A DNA stretch of 10,278 nucleotides from Micromonosporaceae bacterium (GTDB taxonomy: Bacteria > Actinomycetota > Actinomycetes > Mycobacteriales > Micromonosporaceae). Location: positions 1-10,278 of the forward strand of contig JADGGF010000122.1 of assembly GCA_019690055.1 (NCBI GenBank), given 5' to 3'. Below the pieces are notes generated by a model. The model searched no databases, was not told the DNA's origin, and was given only the letters and a program-made list of their open reading frames with translations. This document shows, piece after piece, positions 1-5,603 of this stretch. Position numbers and translations under genes: made by a program. The stretch's first letter is position 1; every line of letters begins with the position of its first letter.

Positions 1-1
1 C

Positions 2-256
2 ACCGGTCCGGCGAACTGCCCGGCCCACCGACCCGACCCCCGGTACACCCGGGCCATCCCAGCCCTGACCCGGCCCATACGCAACCACCCTGCAGCACGC
101 GAGGTGGCACATCTCCCGACTGATGTGTCGCTGGCGGGTGACACGCAGCCCTACAGCACATCCGGCCAACGGGTCAACCTCACCTCGATCATCACGACCG
201 CCCCGCACCACTCCCCCGATCAACATGATCTTGGTCGGAAGGAGGCAAACATGTGA
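2..256 (+). CDS. Partial ORF, C-terminal end of an unrecognised protein
   Basis: This frame is open from the left edge to a TGA at 254-256 and would give about 84 residues ending in GRKEANM. I do not recognise a domain. Third positions are roughly 75% G/C, lower than in the clear genes of this window but higher than random reading would suggest. The main support is context: the next ORF starts with a GTG at 253 that shares GTGA with this stop, and its strong Shine-Dalgarno (239-245) lies inside this frame. That layout is typical of coupled genes in an operon. The start codon lies outside the window. It may instead be non-coding sequence that happens to be open, which is easy at this base composition. 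Confidence 0.3.
   Translation, partial: TGPANCPAHRPDPRYTRAIPALTRPIRNHPAAREVAHLPTDVSLAGDTQPYSTSGQRVNLTSIITTAPHHSPDQHDLGRKEANM
216..245 (+). promoter_or_regulatory. Hairpin directly before a strong RBS
   Basis: CCGATCAA (216-223) can pair with TTGGTCGG (231-238) around a 7-base loop, giving eight pairs including one G-U. The AAGGAGG ribosome-binding site of the 61-codon ORF begins at the very next base. Such a hairpin could keep the RBS region free of other structure or modulate coupling from the upstream frame. The pairing is seen in the sequence; a regulatory role is inference. Confidence 0.25.
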
Positions 257-438
257 CCGATTCCCAGAGCAGCTCAGAACGCAGGCGACCGTATCAATCG
301 ACAGTCAACGATTACTGCCCGATTTCAAGATCCGGACCAACGGGGACAGGCAACCACAGCAGCGGACCGGCACGGACCAGGGTGTCCGCGTCGGACGATC
401 ACCATCCGAGCACACGATCATGCACAGTGGACGGATAA
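253..438 (+). CDS. Small hypothetical protein, 61 residues
   Basis: GTG start at 253, TAA stop at 436-438. A perfect AAGGAGG (239-245) sits 7 bases before the GTG, among the best ribosome-binding sites in the window. An ATG at 251 is followed at once by TGA, so it cannot be used; the GTG is the only sensible start. The product is polar, rich in Ser, Thr, Arg and Pro, with no membrane segment and no motif I recognise. Third positions are only about 62% G/C, well below the neighbours, which suggests a recently acquired or weakly constrained gene. The stop is followed four bases later by a strong hairpin, so this looks like the last gene of an operon. It could also be a chance ORF behind a chance RBS. 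Confidence 0.4.
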   Translation: MTDSQSSSERRRPYQSTVNDYCPISRSGPTGTGNHSSGPARTRVSASDDHHPSTRSCTVDG

Positions 439-442
439 AGAT

Positions 443-478
443 CGGCCTCTGGCCCGCGTTTCCGCAGGTCAGAGGCCG
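443..478. terminator. Bidirectional hairpin terminator between converging units
   Basis: Positions 443-458 pair with 463-478 around a TTTC loop: 14 Watson-Crick pairs, one G-U and one mismatch. Five more pairs (438-442 with 483-487) can form beyond a 4-base bulge. The rightward transcript continues with TTTGATCTTG and the leftward one with ATCTTTATCC, both moderately T-rich. It starts four bases after the stop of the 61-codon ORF and lies 10 bases past the 3' end of the leftward tRNA-Arg, so it is well placed to end both transcripts. Confidence 0.7.
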
Positions 479-488
479 TTTGATCTTG

Positions 489-561
489 CGCGCCCGAAGG
501 GATTCGAACCCCTAACCTTCTGATCCGTAGTCAGATGCTCTATCCGTTGAGCTACGGGCGC
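489..561 (-). tRNA. tRNA-Arg (anticodon ACG)
   Basis: Read on the minus strand this is a complete 73-base cloverleaf. The acceptor arm GCGCCCG (561-555) pairs with CGGGCGC (496-490) and the discriminator G is at 489. The anticodon stem TCTGA/TCAGA encloses the loop CTACGGA, giving anticodon ACG, which reads CGN arginine codons once A34 is converted to inosine. The T arm holds the usual TTCGAAT. CCA is not encoded. It lies 206 bases downstream of tRNA-Ser on the same strand. The 3' end faces the unexplained small ORFs at 1-440; tRNA 3' ends are common integration sites in actinobacteria. Confidence 0.97.
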
Positions 562-767
562 AGCTGCGCCGACCATGGTACACGGCCGGCCGTGCCGATC
601 GCCGGGGGGTTTCCACTCGCCTGCCCGCGGGCATCGTGGCCCATACCCGGCGTCGCGTTGGCGGCTCCGCGACTCGCTGCGTGGTTGCAGCGGCACGGCT
701 CCACCGCGGCGGTGTGGTGGCGGTTCCGGTGCTCGCTGCTCGTTCCGCGCAGCTCGCAGCTCCACCG

Positions 768-857
768 CGGAGGCTCCGGGATTCGAACCCGGGAGGGGCG
801 GTGAGCCCCAACCGCATTAGCAGTGCGGCGCCATAGACCGAACTAGGCGAAGCCTCC
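768..857 (-). tRNA. tRNA-Ser (anticodon GCT)
   Basis: A complete 90-base class II tRNA on the minus strand. Acceptor GGAGGCT (857-851) pairs with AGCCTCC (775-769) and the discriminator G is at 768. The anticodon stem CCGCA/TGCGG holds the loop CTGCTAA with anticodon GCT, reading AGC and AGU. The long variable arm GGGGC-TCACC-GCCCC is the serine hallmark, and the T arm CCGGG-TTCGAAT-CCCGG is standard. CCA is not encoded. It may be cotranscribed with the downstream tRNA-Arg, since no clear terminator separates the two. Confidence 0.97.
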
Positions 858-889
858 CAGACGGACCCGTCGGGGCCCGCTGTCGATCG

Positions 890-919
890 AGGATACCTGC
901 CGCCACGGGCCGCGGTCAC
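890..919 (-). promoter_or_regulatory. Candidate promoter for tRNA-Ser
   Basis: On the minus strand, GTGACC (919-914) and TATCCT (895-890) are separated by 18 bases and resemble the -35 and -10 boxes of a housekeeping sigma factor. The -10 box lies about 33 bases before the tRNA-Ser 5' end, a normal leader length. This is a consensus match only. Confidence 0.3.
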
Positions 920-970
920 GCGGGTACTCGGCACCCCCGGCCGACCCGTCGATCGACGGCTCCCCCGACT

Positions 971-1034
971 CGTTGATCTAGGGCACAGGGTGGTGGTTGA
1001 AGATCAATTAACCACTCCAAGCCCTAGATCAACG
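971..1034. repeat. 14-bp inverted repeat enclosing a second hairpin
   Basis: CGTTGATCTAGGGC (971-984) is an exact inverted copy of positions 1021-1034. Inside it a second hairpin pairs GTGGTT (993-998) with AACCAC (1010-1015). The right arm is also the start of the first unit of the 23-bp tandem repeat that follows. It lies between the tRNA-Ser control region and the end of the leftward protease gene, so it could act as a transcription stop for that gene or as a protein-binding site. There is no clear T-tract. Confidence 0.7.
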
Positions 1035-1092
1035 GGGAGGGTGGTCCTAGATCAACGGGGAGGGTGGCGCTAGATCAACGGGGAGGGTGGCC
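1024..1092. repeat. Tandem repeat, three copies of a 23-bp unit
   Basis: Units begin at 1024, 1047 and 1070. Each reads CTAGATCAACGGGGAGGGTG plus three bases, of which only the last two vary; a decayed fourth start (GTAGATC) follows at 1093. The core TAGATCAAC is also the core of the inverted repeat at 971-984. The array ends 33 bases short of the protease stop codon (1126-1128). With no spacers it is not a CRISPR. It may be an intergenic repeat family of this genome or an array of binding sites. Confidence 0.85.
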
Positions 1093-1125
1093 GTAGATCG
1101 CGGAAAGAGGGCGAGGGACGGCCGC

Positions 1126-1989
1126 CTAGAGCCAGGAGACGTGGTCGCGGAGGAGGGTGTAGCCGAGGAAGGCGACCACGTCGAGCAGGGTGTGGGCGAG
1201 GATCAGCGGCCACAGGCGTTTCGTCCGGACGAAGAACACCGCGAAGATCACACCCATGACGACGTTTCCGGCAAATGCCCCGAAACCCTGGTAGAGGTGG
1301 TACGTCCCGCGCAGCAGGGAACTGAACGCGACGGCGGCCGCCACGCCCCAGCCGGTCTGGCGCAGCCGGGTGATGAGGTAGCCGACGACCACGACCTCCT
1401 CGAGCAGGCCGTTACCAAAGGCGATGAGCACCAGCACCGGCCCGGCCCACCACTCGGTCAGGTTCGCCGCGGCGACGGTGGTGTTGATCCCCAGCTCCCG
1501 GGCAGCCAGGTACAGCGCGAGCCCCGGCACACCGATGAGCGCCGTGAGCCCGAGGCCGCTCAGCCAATCGAAGCCCCAGCGGGAGAAGTTCAGGCCCAGG
1601 CGCTGGCCGACCCGCGGCGTCGACGGGGCCCAGTCCCGGTCCCGGTTGAGCAGATACACGGCGAGCAGGGCCGGCACCACGTACCCGAAGGTGATCGAGC
1701 GCAGCTCGATGAACAGCGCGAGCAACGGCCGGCCCGGCGAAGGCGACGTGTTCATCGCGGTGACCTGCTGGCTGAGCGGCTCGGGCGCCGTCAGCTTCGC
1801 GATGAGCGACATGACCGAGACGATCGCCGAGTACCCGAGCGTCAGGCCGAGCACGAGCAGGACCTCGCGGGTGAGGATCGCGGCTCGGTCGTCCCCGCGC
1901 ACGCGCAGCCGTACGGTCCACGGTCTCACCGGCGCCTCGCCCGGCGACGGGGCGACGGTCGACACGGCGGGGGATGCGGGCTCAGTCAC
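1126..1989 (-). CDS. CPBP-family intramembrane protease homologue
   Basis: A 287-residue polytopic membrane protein with hydrophobic segments at about residues 41-63, 92-114, 143-163, 183-203, 213-227, 236-254 and 260-280. The C-terminal half has the three marks of the CPBP (CAAX protease/bacteriocin-processing, Abi) family: E197-E198 followed by VVVVGYL, H231 in LLRGTYHLYQG, and H266xxxD270. These residues form the metal-type active site in characterised relatives. The first motif is atypical, because the Arg usually found in EExxFR is Val here. The GTG start at 1989 overlaps the TGA of the upstream gene by 8 bases and has no good Shine-Dalgarno, so translation is probably coupled to it. Family members cleave prenylated proteins, process peptides or act in bacteriocin immunity; the substrate here is unknown. 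Confidence 0.85.
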   Translation of the reverse strand: MTEPASPAVSTVAPSPGEAPVRPWTVRLRVRGDDRAAILTREVLLVLGLTLGYSAIVSVMSLIAKLTAPEPLSQQVTAMNTSPSPGRPLLALFIELRSITFGYVVPALLAVYLLNRDRDWAPSTPRVGQRLGLNFSRWGFDWLSGLGLTALIGVPGLALYLAARELGINTTVAAANLTEWWAGPVLVLIAFGNGLLEEVVVVGYLITRLRQTGWGVAAAVAFSSLLRGTYHLYQGFGAFAGNVVMGVIFAVFFVRTKRLWPLILAHTLLDVVAFLGYTLLRDHVSWL

Positions 1990-3628
1990 CTACGTGATCG
2001 TATCCGGGCGTGCGCTGGGTCGGCGGTGCGTACAGGGCAGGCGGTGCGAACTGGGCCGGCGGTGCGAACTGGGCCGGCGGTGAGTAGTGCCACGGTTGCC
2101 CCTGGCCCTGGTACTCCTCGACCGGGATCAGCCGACCGTCGGCGGGCATCCGGTCGGGGTAGAGCAGCCCGTGCAGGTGGTCGACCTCGTGGGCGACCAG
2201 TCGGGCCAGGGCGTTGCGGAACGTGGAGACCATACGGTCTCCGTCGTAGTTGGCGTGTTCGACCTCAATCAGCAGCGGCCGGGAGACCTTCCCGCGAACG
2301 TCGAAGAACGACAGGCACCCTTCGAACTGTTCGTCGTGGTCGACCGACTCACCGACGATCTTGGGGTTGAGCAACACGAGCGGCGGCCTGTCCGGCCCGG
2401 GCGGGCAGACCACCGCGGCGGCCCAGTCGATGCCGAGCTGGGGCGCGGCCAGCCCCAGGCCCTTGTGGAACTCGTGCAGCGTCCGAATCTTGCTGACAGC
2501 GTCGAGTAGCCGGGACACCACCTCCGAGGCGAGCGACGACTGCTCGGGCAGCTCGAACCAGCGGGCCACGCGGTCGAGCATCGGCGCACCCCGCTGCAGG
2601 ATGCCGACCGAGCGCATCAGCTCGCTGGGCCGGCGGGCGGCCGCGGGCCGGGAGCCGCGCTGGGCGGGTACGACGTCCGTACGCAGGCGCCACTCGAACC
2701 GGTAGCGGGCCCCCAGCGCCGGCTCGTCGATCTGCCACTCGAACCGAACCCGGTCGCCCTCCCGCGCCTCCCGGATCGGCGTCCGCAGCGGCGCCGCCTC
2801 GGCGGTCAACGAGCTCTCCAGGCCCCACACCACGGGCCGCAGGCCGGCCGGCATGTCGATGTGGACGGTCAGGTGGCGGGTGGGCAGGCGTACCGCCCGC
2901 TGGAACCAGTGCCCCCACTTGTCCTCGCCGACCGCGTACCGGTACTCGATCGTGGTGCGGTCCCCCGGCGCCAACGGAAAACGGCCGTCATCGTTTTCGA
3001 AGAGGAGCCACACCTCCTTGAACATGTCGCGGTCCTGCTGGACCTGCCACGTCATGGGCTCGTCACCGCAGCGGGCGACCAGGCCCAGCTCGTCGAGCGT
3101 CAGCGGGTGGTCGCGGTAGTGCCGGTTCGACCGCTCGGGCTCGCCGGGGTACCGGTCCACGGCGATGCGCACGGGATAGCGGGTGACCGGCTCCCGTCCG
3201 GCGTTGTGCAGGTCCCGCCGCACCACACACCGGTACTGCCCGTCCACATAGGTCAGTTCGGCGTACTCGCGCTCGACCACGAGCGTGCCCAGCGGCGGGC
3301 GCCAGGCCACTGTGGATGGTTCGCTCCGGGCCCGCGGCGACGGCACGACCGCCTGGCGAGCCTTCTCGAACTCCCGGAACAGCGAGACCAACTCGCCCCC
3401 GGTGGCCAGCGCCTGGTCGGCCCGGCGGGCGAAGTCCTCGGTCGGCCGGTGCCGCCGGGCCTCCACGTGGCTGACGTACGACGGGTCGAAGCCCATCACG
3501 GCCGCGAGCTGCTTCTTGGTCAGCCCCCGCTCGCCGCGCCACCGAATGAGGGCGTCGGCGAACTGCGCCACCGCCCGGTCGAGCGCGTGCGCCGGGTCGC
3601 TGGTCTTGTCCTCGCTCCGCCCGTCCAC
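1982..3628 (-). CDS. XRE-type HTH regulator fused to peptide deformylase
   Basis: A 548-residue protein of three parts. Residues about 25-75 form an XRE-type helix-turn-helix (LTKKQLAAVMGFDPSYVSHVE). Residues about 110-316 form a Trp- and Tyr-rich region of alternating strand-like segments that I cannot assign to a named domain. Residues about 338-505 are a peptide deformylase with all three active-site motifs intact: GLAAPQLG (392-399), EGCLS (436-440, metal ligand C438) and HEVDH (480-484, ligands H480 and H484, catalytic E481). Deformylases remove the formyl group from N-terminal methionine. The tail (516-539) is a Pro-rich hexapeptide repeat. The GTG start at 3628 follows a G-run; the HTH position supports it. 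The next gene overlaps its stop by 8 bases. The usual housekeeping deformylase is about 165-190 residues without a regulator, so this is probably a specialised second copy. Confidence 0.88.
   Translation of the reverse strand: MDGRSEDKTSDPAHALDRAVAQFADALIRWRGERGLTKKQLAAVMGFDPSYVSHVEARRHRPTEDFARRADQALATGGELVSLFREFEKARQAVVPSPRARSEPSTVAWRPPLGTLVVEREYAELTYVDGQYRCVVRRDLHNAGREPVTRYPVRIAVDRYPGEPERSNRHYRDHPLTLDELGLVARCGDEPMTWQVQQDRDMFKEVWLLFENDDGRFPLAPGDRTTIEYRYAVGEDKWGHWFQRAVRLPTRHLTVHIDMPAGLRPVVWGLESSLTAEAAPLRTPIREAREGDRVRFEWQIDEPALGARYRFEWRLRTDVVPAQRGSRPAAARRPSELMRSVGILQRGAPMLDRVARWFELPEQSSLASEVVSRLLDAVSKIRTLHEFHKGLGLAAPQLGIDWAAAVVCPPGPDRPPLVLLNPKIVGESVDHDEQFEGCLSFFDVRGKVSRPLLIEVEHANYDGDRMVSTFRNALARLVAHEVDHLHGLLYPDRMPADGRLIPVEEYQGQGQPWHYSPPAQFAPPAQFAPPALYAPPTQRTPGYDHVGD
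2023..2080. repeat. 18-bp in-frame tandem repeat in the deformylase tail
   Basis: Two perfect 18-bp copies (2041-2058 and 2059-2076) are flanked by a degenerate copy (2023-2040) and a partial one. On the minus strand they encode hexapeptides of the form APPAQF/APPALY in the last 35 residues of the fusion protein. Such repeats expand and contract easily, so tail length may vary between strains. Confidence 0.85.
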
Positions 3629-3725
3629 GACGCCCCCACGCTCGTCCGACCCGGAGTGACCGGTTTTGCGTCAGTCATACCGACCCATCACGCCTGTGTG
3701 CAAGACCACCCCGGGCCGGCCGTCC

Positions 3726-3776
3726 GGTCGGACCGGGCGGTCGGACCAGGCGGTCAGGTCAGGTTGTCGGACCGGG
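3726..3776. repeat. Clustered GGTCGGACC-like repeats in divergent control region
   Basis: GGTCGGACC occurs at 3726-3734 and 3739-3747 (13-base period). Related GGTCAGGTC (3752-3760) and GTCGGACCGGG (3766-3776) follow. They lie about 100 bases before the GTG of the HTH-deformylase gene and about 125 bases before the reductase gene. They could bind the HTH protein itself. They could also be simple low-complexity GC-rich sequence. Confidence 0.35.
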
Positions 3777-3858
3777 TGTCACCCGGATGCCAGGCCGGGC
3801 GTCGGTACCGCCAGGGGTCCTTCCGGCACCCGAGGCAGTTAGGCAAGCCTTTCCGTAG

Positions 3859-3877
3859 TAAGGTTGCCCGAACCTAC
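3859..3877. promoter_or_regulatory. IdeR/DmdR-type iron box
   Basis: TAAGGTTGCCCGAACCTAC matches the actinobacterial iron box TTAGGTTAGGCTAACCTAA at 13 of 19 positions, including both half-sites AGGTT and AACCT with the correct 5-base spacing. It ends 22 bases before the GTG of the FhuF-type reductase. A second, weaker candidate at 3839-3852 (TTAGGCAAGCCTTT) contains the dyad AGGC-AA-GCCT. Iron-loaded IdeR/DmdR binds such boxes and represses iron-uptake genes, which fits the gene that follows. Confidence 0.7.
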
Positions 3878-3899
3878 CTGACCGGAAGGGGCGCGACGG

Positions 3900-4841
3900 G
3901 TGGCGACAGTACGGGTGCGGGGCGCGGACGCCTTGGCGGCCGATGCGCTCGCCCCGATCCGCGAGACCCTGCGGCACATGGCCGCGCGGCCCGACATCCC
4001 CCCGCTGACCGGCATCGAGCCGGGACTCGTGGTCACCGACCCGGCAGGCTGGGTGCGCGCCACCGAACTCGTGTCGGGCGAGGCGCTCGACGACCTGCTC
4101 GACACGGCCGCCCGACGCTGGCACGCCGCCCCGCACGCTGCCGCCGCCCTGGCCTTCAAGTGCTACTCCTACTGGCTGGCCCTGCCGGCGGTCCTGGGCT
4201 ACGCGACCGTCCGCCGCGTCCCGCTGCTCACCCCCGACGCGGTGCTCGTGCGCTGGTCGGCCGAGCGGCCGTTCCTGCGCCTGGGGCTGGCCTCGGCTCG
4301 CCGGTCGACCACGGCCGGCGGACGGGGGACGAGCGGACCGGGCGTGACCGTGGCGGTCCTGCCCAGTGACCCTGTGCTGCTCTACGGCCAGGGCCGCGGC
4401 ATTCGCGTGGTGCCGAACGAGGCGGCGCTGCTGGATGAACTCCGGGCCGCGATCATGGACGAGCACCTCGCCCCGATCCTCGACCACATCCGGTCCCGGC
4501 GGCACGTGGGCCGGCGCACCCTCTGGGGCTCGCTGGCGGCCGGGGTGGCCCACGGGCTGTCTCGCGCCGCGGACGTCATCCCCGGCTCCACGCTGCAGGC
4601 CGCGCAGGCCGTCCTCGCCAGCCTCGACATCGCCGACCTCGTCGAGGTCACGCAACGTCCCGACGGCCCCGAGCTGACCGTCAACCGCCGGACCTGCTGC
4701 CTGGCCTTCACGCTGCCGGAGCCCCAGCGCAAGGTCTGCGCCGGCTGCTGCATCCGGGAGAGTGCGGCGCGGGGCGCCGGGGAGACCGGCCCGATCCGGG
4801 ACTGCGATGCGACTCGACGGCGACTGATCGCCGCCGGGTGA
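3900..4841 (+). CDS. FhuF-type [2Fe-2S] ferric-siderophore reductase
   Basis: A 313-residue soluble protein. The C-terminus carries the FhuF cysteine pattern: C266-C267 in RRTCCLAF, then C280-A-G-C283. In E. coli FhuF the equivalent cysteines bind a [2Fe-2S] cluster used to reduce ferric iron from imported siderophores in the cytoplasm. FhuF proteins are usually about 260 residues; the extra length here lies in a Gly/Thr-rich insert near residues 133-150. The GTG start at 3900 follows GGAAGGGG (3884-3891) with 8 bases of spacing. An iron box lies between the promoter region and the gene, predicting repression when iron is plentiful. No siderophore transporter or synthetase is in view, so the partner siderophore is unknown. 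Confidence 0.85.
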   Translation: MATVRVRGADALAADALAPIRETLRHMAARPDIPPLTGIEPGLVVTDPAGWVRATELVSGEALDDLLDTAARRWHAAPHAAAALAFKCYSYWLALPAVLGYATVRRVPLLTPDAVLVRWSAERPFLRLGLASARRSTTAGGRGTSGPGVTVAVLPSDPVLLYGQGRGIRVVPNEAALLDELRAAIMDEHLAPILDHIRSRRHVGRRTLWGSLAAGVAHGLSRAADVIPGSTLQAAQAVLASLDIADLVEVTQRPDGPELTVNRRTCCLAFTLPEPQRKVCAGCCIRESAARGAGETGPIRDCDATRRRLIAAG

Positions 4842-4883
4842 CCCCCCGCCCAGCTGGTCTCACGCTGGTGATTCGTTGCGTGG

Positions 4884-5207
4884 TCAGTCGCGCGTGGTCG
4901 CGGATGCGGGGCCGAGCCAGGTGGCCAACGGAGCGTGGTCCACGGTGAAGGTGATCAGACACCACTGCCCGCCGTGCTCCTCGACCAACGCCTTGTAGGC
5001 GTCCCGTTCCTCCGGCGGAACTTCCTCATGATCGAGGAACGCGTCGCGGCCGGCCTGCAGGTGGGCGATCAGGGCCGACGCGACCTGGCTCGGGGACCCC
5101 GCCGACACCTCGGCGACGCCGTGATCGGTCAGCGTCCGGGCATAGGCGGCCTTGGCGGGACCGGCGGGACCAGCCAGCAGGTAGACGGCGGGTGTGTCGT
5201 CACGCAT
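4884..5207 (-). CDS. Short P-loop kinase-like protein with degenerate Walker A
   Basis: A 107-residue protein. The N-terminus VYLLAGPAGPAKAAYARTL looks like the P-loop strand and helix of small kinase-like AAA_33 ATPases, and the later LDH...ERDAYKALVEEHGGQWCLITF resembles the second strand region of the same group. The Walker A is altered, however: GPAGPAKA (13-20) keeps the Lys but lacks the Gly before it and the Ser/Thr after it. Relatives are usually about 150-170 residues with an Arg-rich lid, and this one stops before that region. It may be a non-catalytic remnant or a nucleotide-independent pseudo-kinase. The ATG at 5207 has no clear Shine-Dalgarno; a leaderless or short-leader transcript is possible. 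It converges with the reductase gene, 42 bases away. Confidence 0.6.
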   Translation of the reverse strand: MRDDTPAVYLLAGPAGPAKAAYARTLTDHGVAEVSAGSPSQVASALIAHLQAGRDAFLDHEEVPPEERDAYKALVEEHGGQWCLITFTVDHAPLATWLGPASATTRD

Positions 5208-5261
5208 GACGCGCAGGCTAGCGAAACGGACATGACAACACGGCGCACCATGATTGCCGCC

Positions 5262-5291
5262 ACGTTACAAAGCGACATGAATAACCATCAA
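5262..5291 (-). promoter_or_regulatory. Candidate promoter of the P-loop-like gene
   Basis: On the minus strand TTGATG (5291-5286) and TAACGT (5267-5262) are 18 bases apart, resembling -35 and -10 boxes, inside the locally AT-rich patch. They would give a leader of about 50 bases before the ATG at 5207. Confidence 0.35.
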
Positions 5292-5581
5292 GAACGAACC
5301 GACAACCAGGGGTGTTGCGACCCGGCGAACTGGCAATGGCCTCGGGCCGCGTGGACCTGGACCGAGGAGCCGAGGTCGGCCGACGACCGAGGCGAGGACG
5401 AAAGGCCACGCATCCAAGGGCCCGAGGCCCGTGCGAGCAGAGCGAGCACCAGAGTAATGGCGTACCGGACCGGCCGGGCCCCACGGCAGCCGGCCGGCCC
5501 TCCCACGCCAGGTGCTCCCAGCACCCGTTGTGACTGGATAAACGGCCCTACCGCGAGACCATGACGCAGGAGAGCGAAAGG

Positions 5582-5597
5582 ATCACTCAAAGGTGAT
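5582..5597 (-). terminator. Weak hairpin after bpa
   Basis: ATCAC (5582-5586) and GTGAT (5593-5597) form a short stem with a 6-base loop, 6 bases past the bpa stop on the minus strand. The leftward transcript continues CCTTTCGC. The short stem and weak T-run make this only a possible terminator. Confidence 0.3.
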
Positions 5598-5603
5598 AGT
5601 GGC

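Larger units (their letters stand above)
5208..5603. other. Gene-free stretch between two leftward genes
   Basis: No convincing coding frame in about 400 bases. The part near 5215-5300 is noticeably AT-richer and probably holds the promoter of the P-loop-like gene. The rest is GC-rich with a small hairpin GGTGCT-CCC-AGCACC (5511-5525). The open frames here have no RBS and unnatural composition (Arg, Pro, Ser and Cys heavy). A small RNA or decayed gene cannot be excluded. Confidence 0.5.

Noticed and set aside
123..515. 130-codon rightward open frame
   Set aside because: It runs through the terminator hairpin and into the tRNA-Arg gene, has no RBS, and competes with the better-supported frames at 2-256 and 253-438.
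698..770. 12-bp direct repeat GCTCCACCGCGG (698-709 and 759-770) as an attachment site
   Set aside because: Too short and GC-rich to stand out, and the second copy only touches the last bases of tRNA-Ser.
512..934. Long leftward and rightward open frames across the tRNA genes
   Set aside because: They overlap two certain tRNA genes and are artefacts of high GC content.
1034..1090. G-quadruplex formed by the GGGGAGGG runs
   Set aside because: G-runs come in pairs separated by about 15-base loops, so a stable intramolecular quadruplex is doubtful.
1024..1092. Tandem repeat as a CRISPR array
   Set aside because: Units are directly adjacent with no unique spacers and no cas genes are near.
1087..2370. 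427-codon rightward frame, and other long frames opposite the protease, deformylase, reductase and oxidoreductase genes
   Set aside because: Antisense shadows: Arg/Pro/Gly/His-rich composition, no domains, and the opposite strands hold clear protein families.
5288..5470. Membrane-like segment RYAITLVLALLARASG in a leftward frame
   Set aside because: The frame starts inside bpa and no usable start codon with an RBS precedes the segment.
5218..5484. 88-codon leftward frame in the gene-free stretch
   Set aside because: Composition is Arg/Ser/Cys-rich without a domain, and it lacks a Shine-Dalgarno.
5312..5533. 73-codon rightward frame in the gene-free stretch
   Set aside because: Starts with TTG, has unnatural composition and no homology I can recognise.
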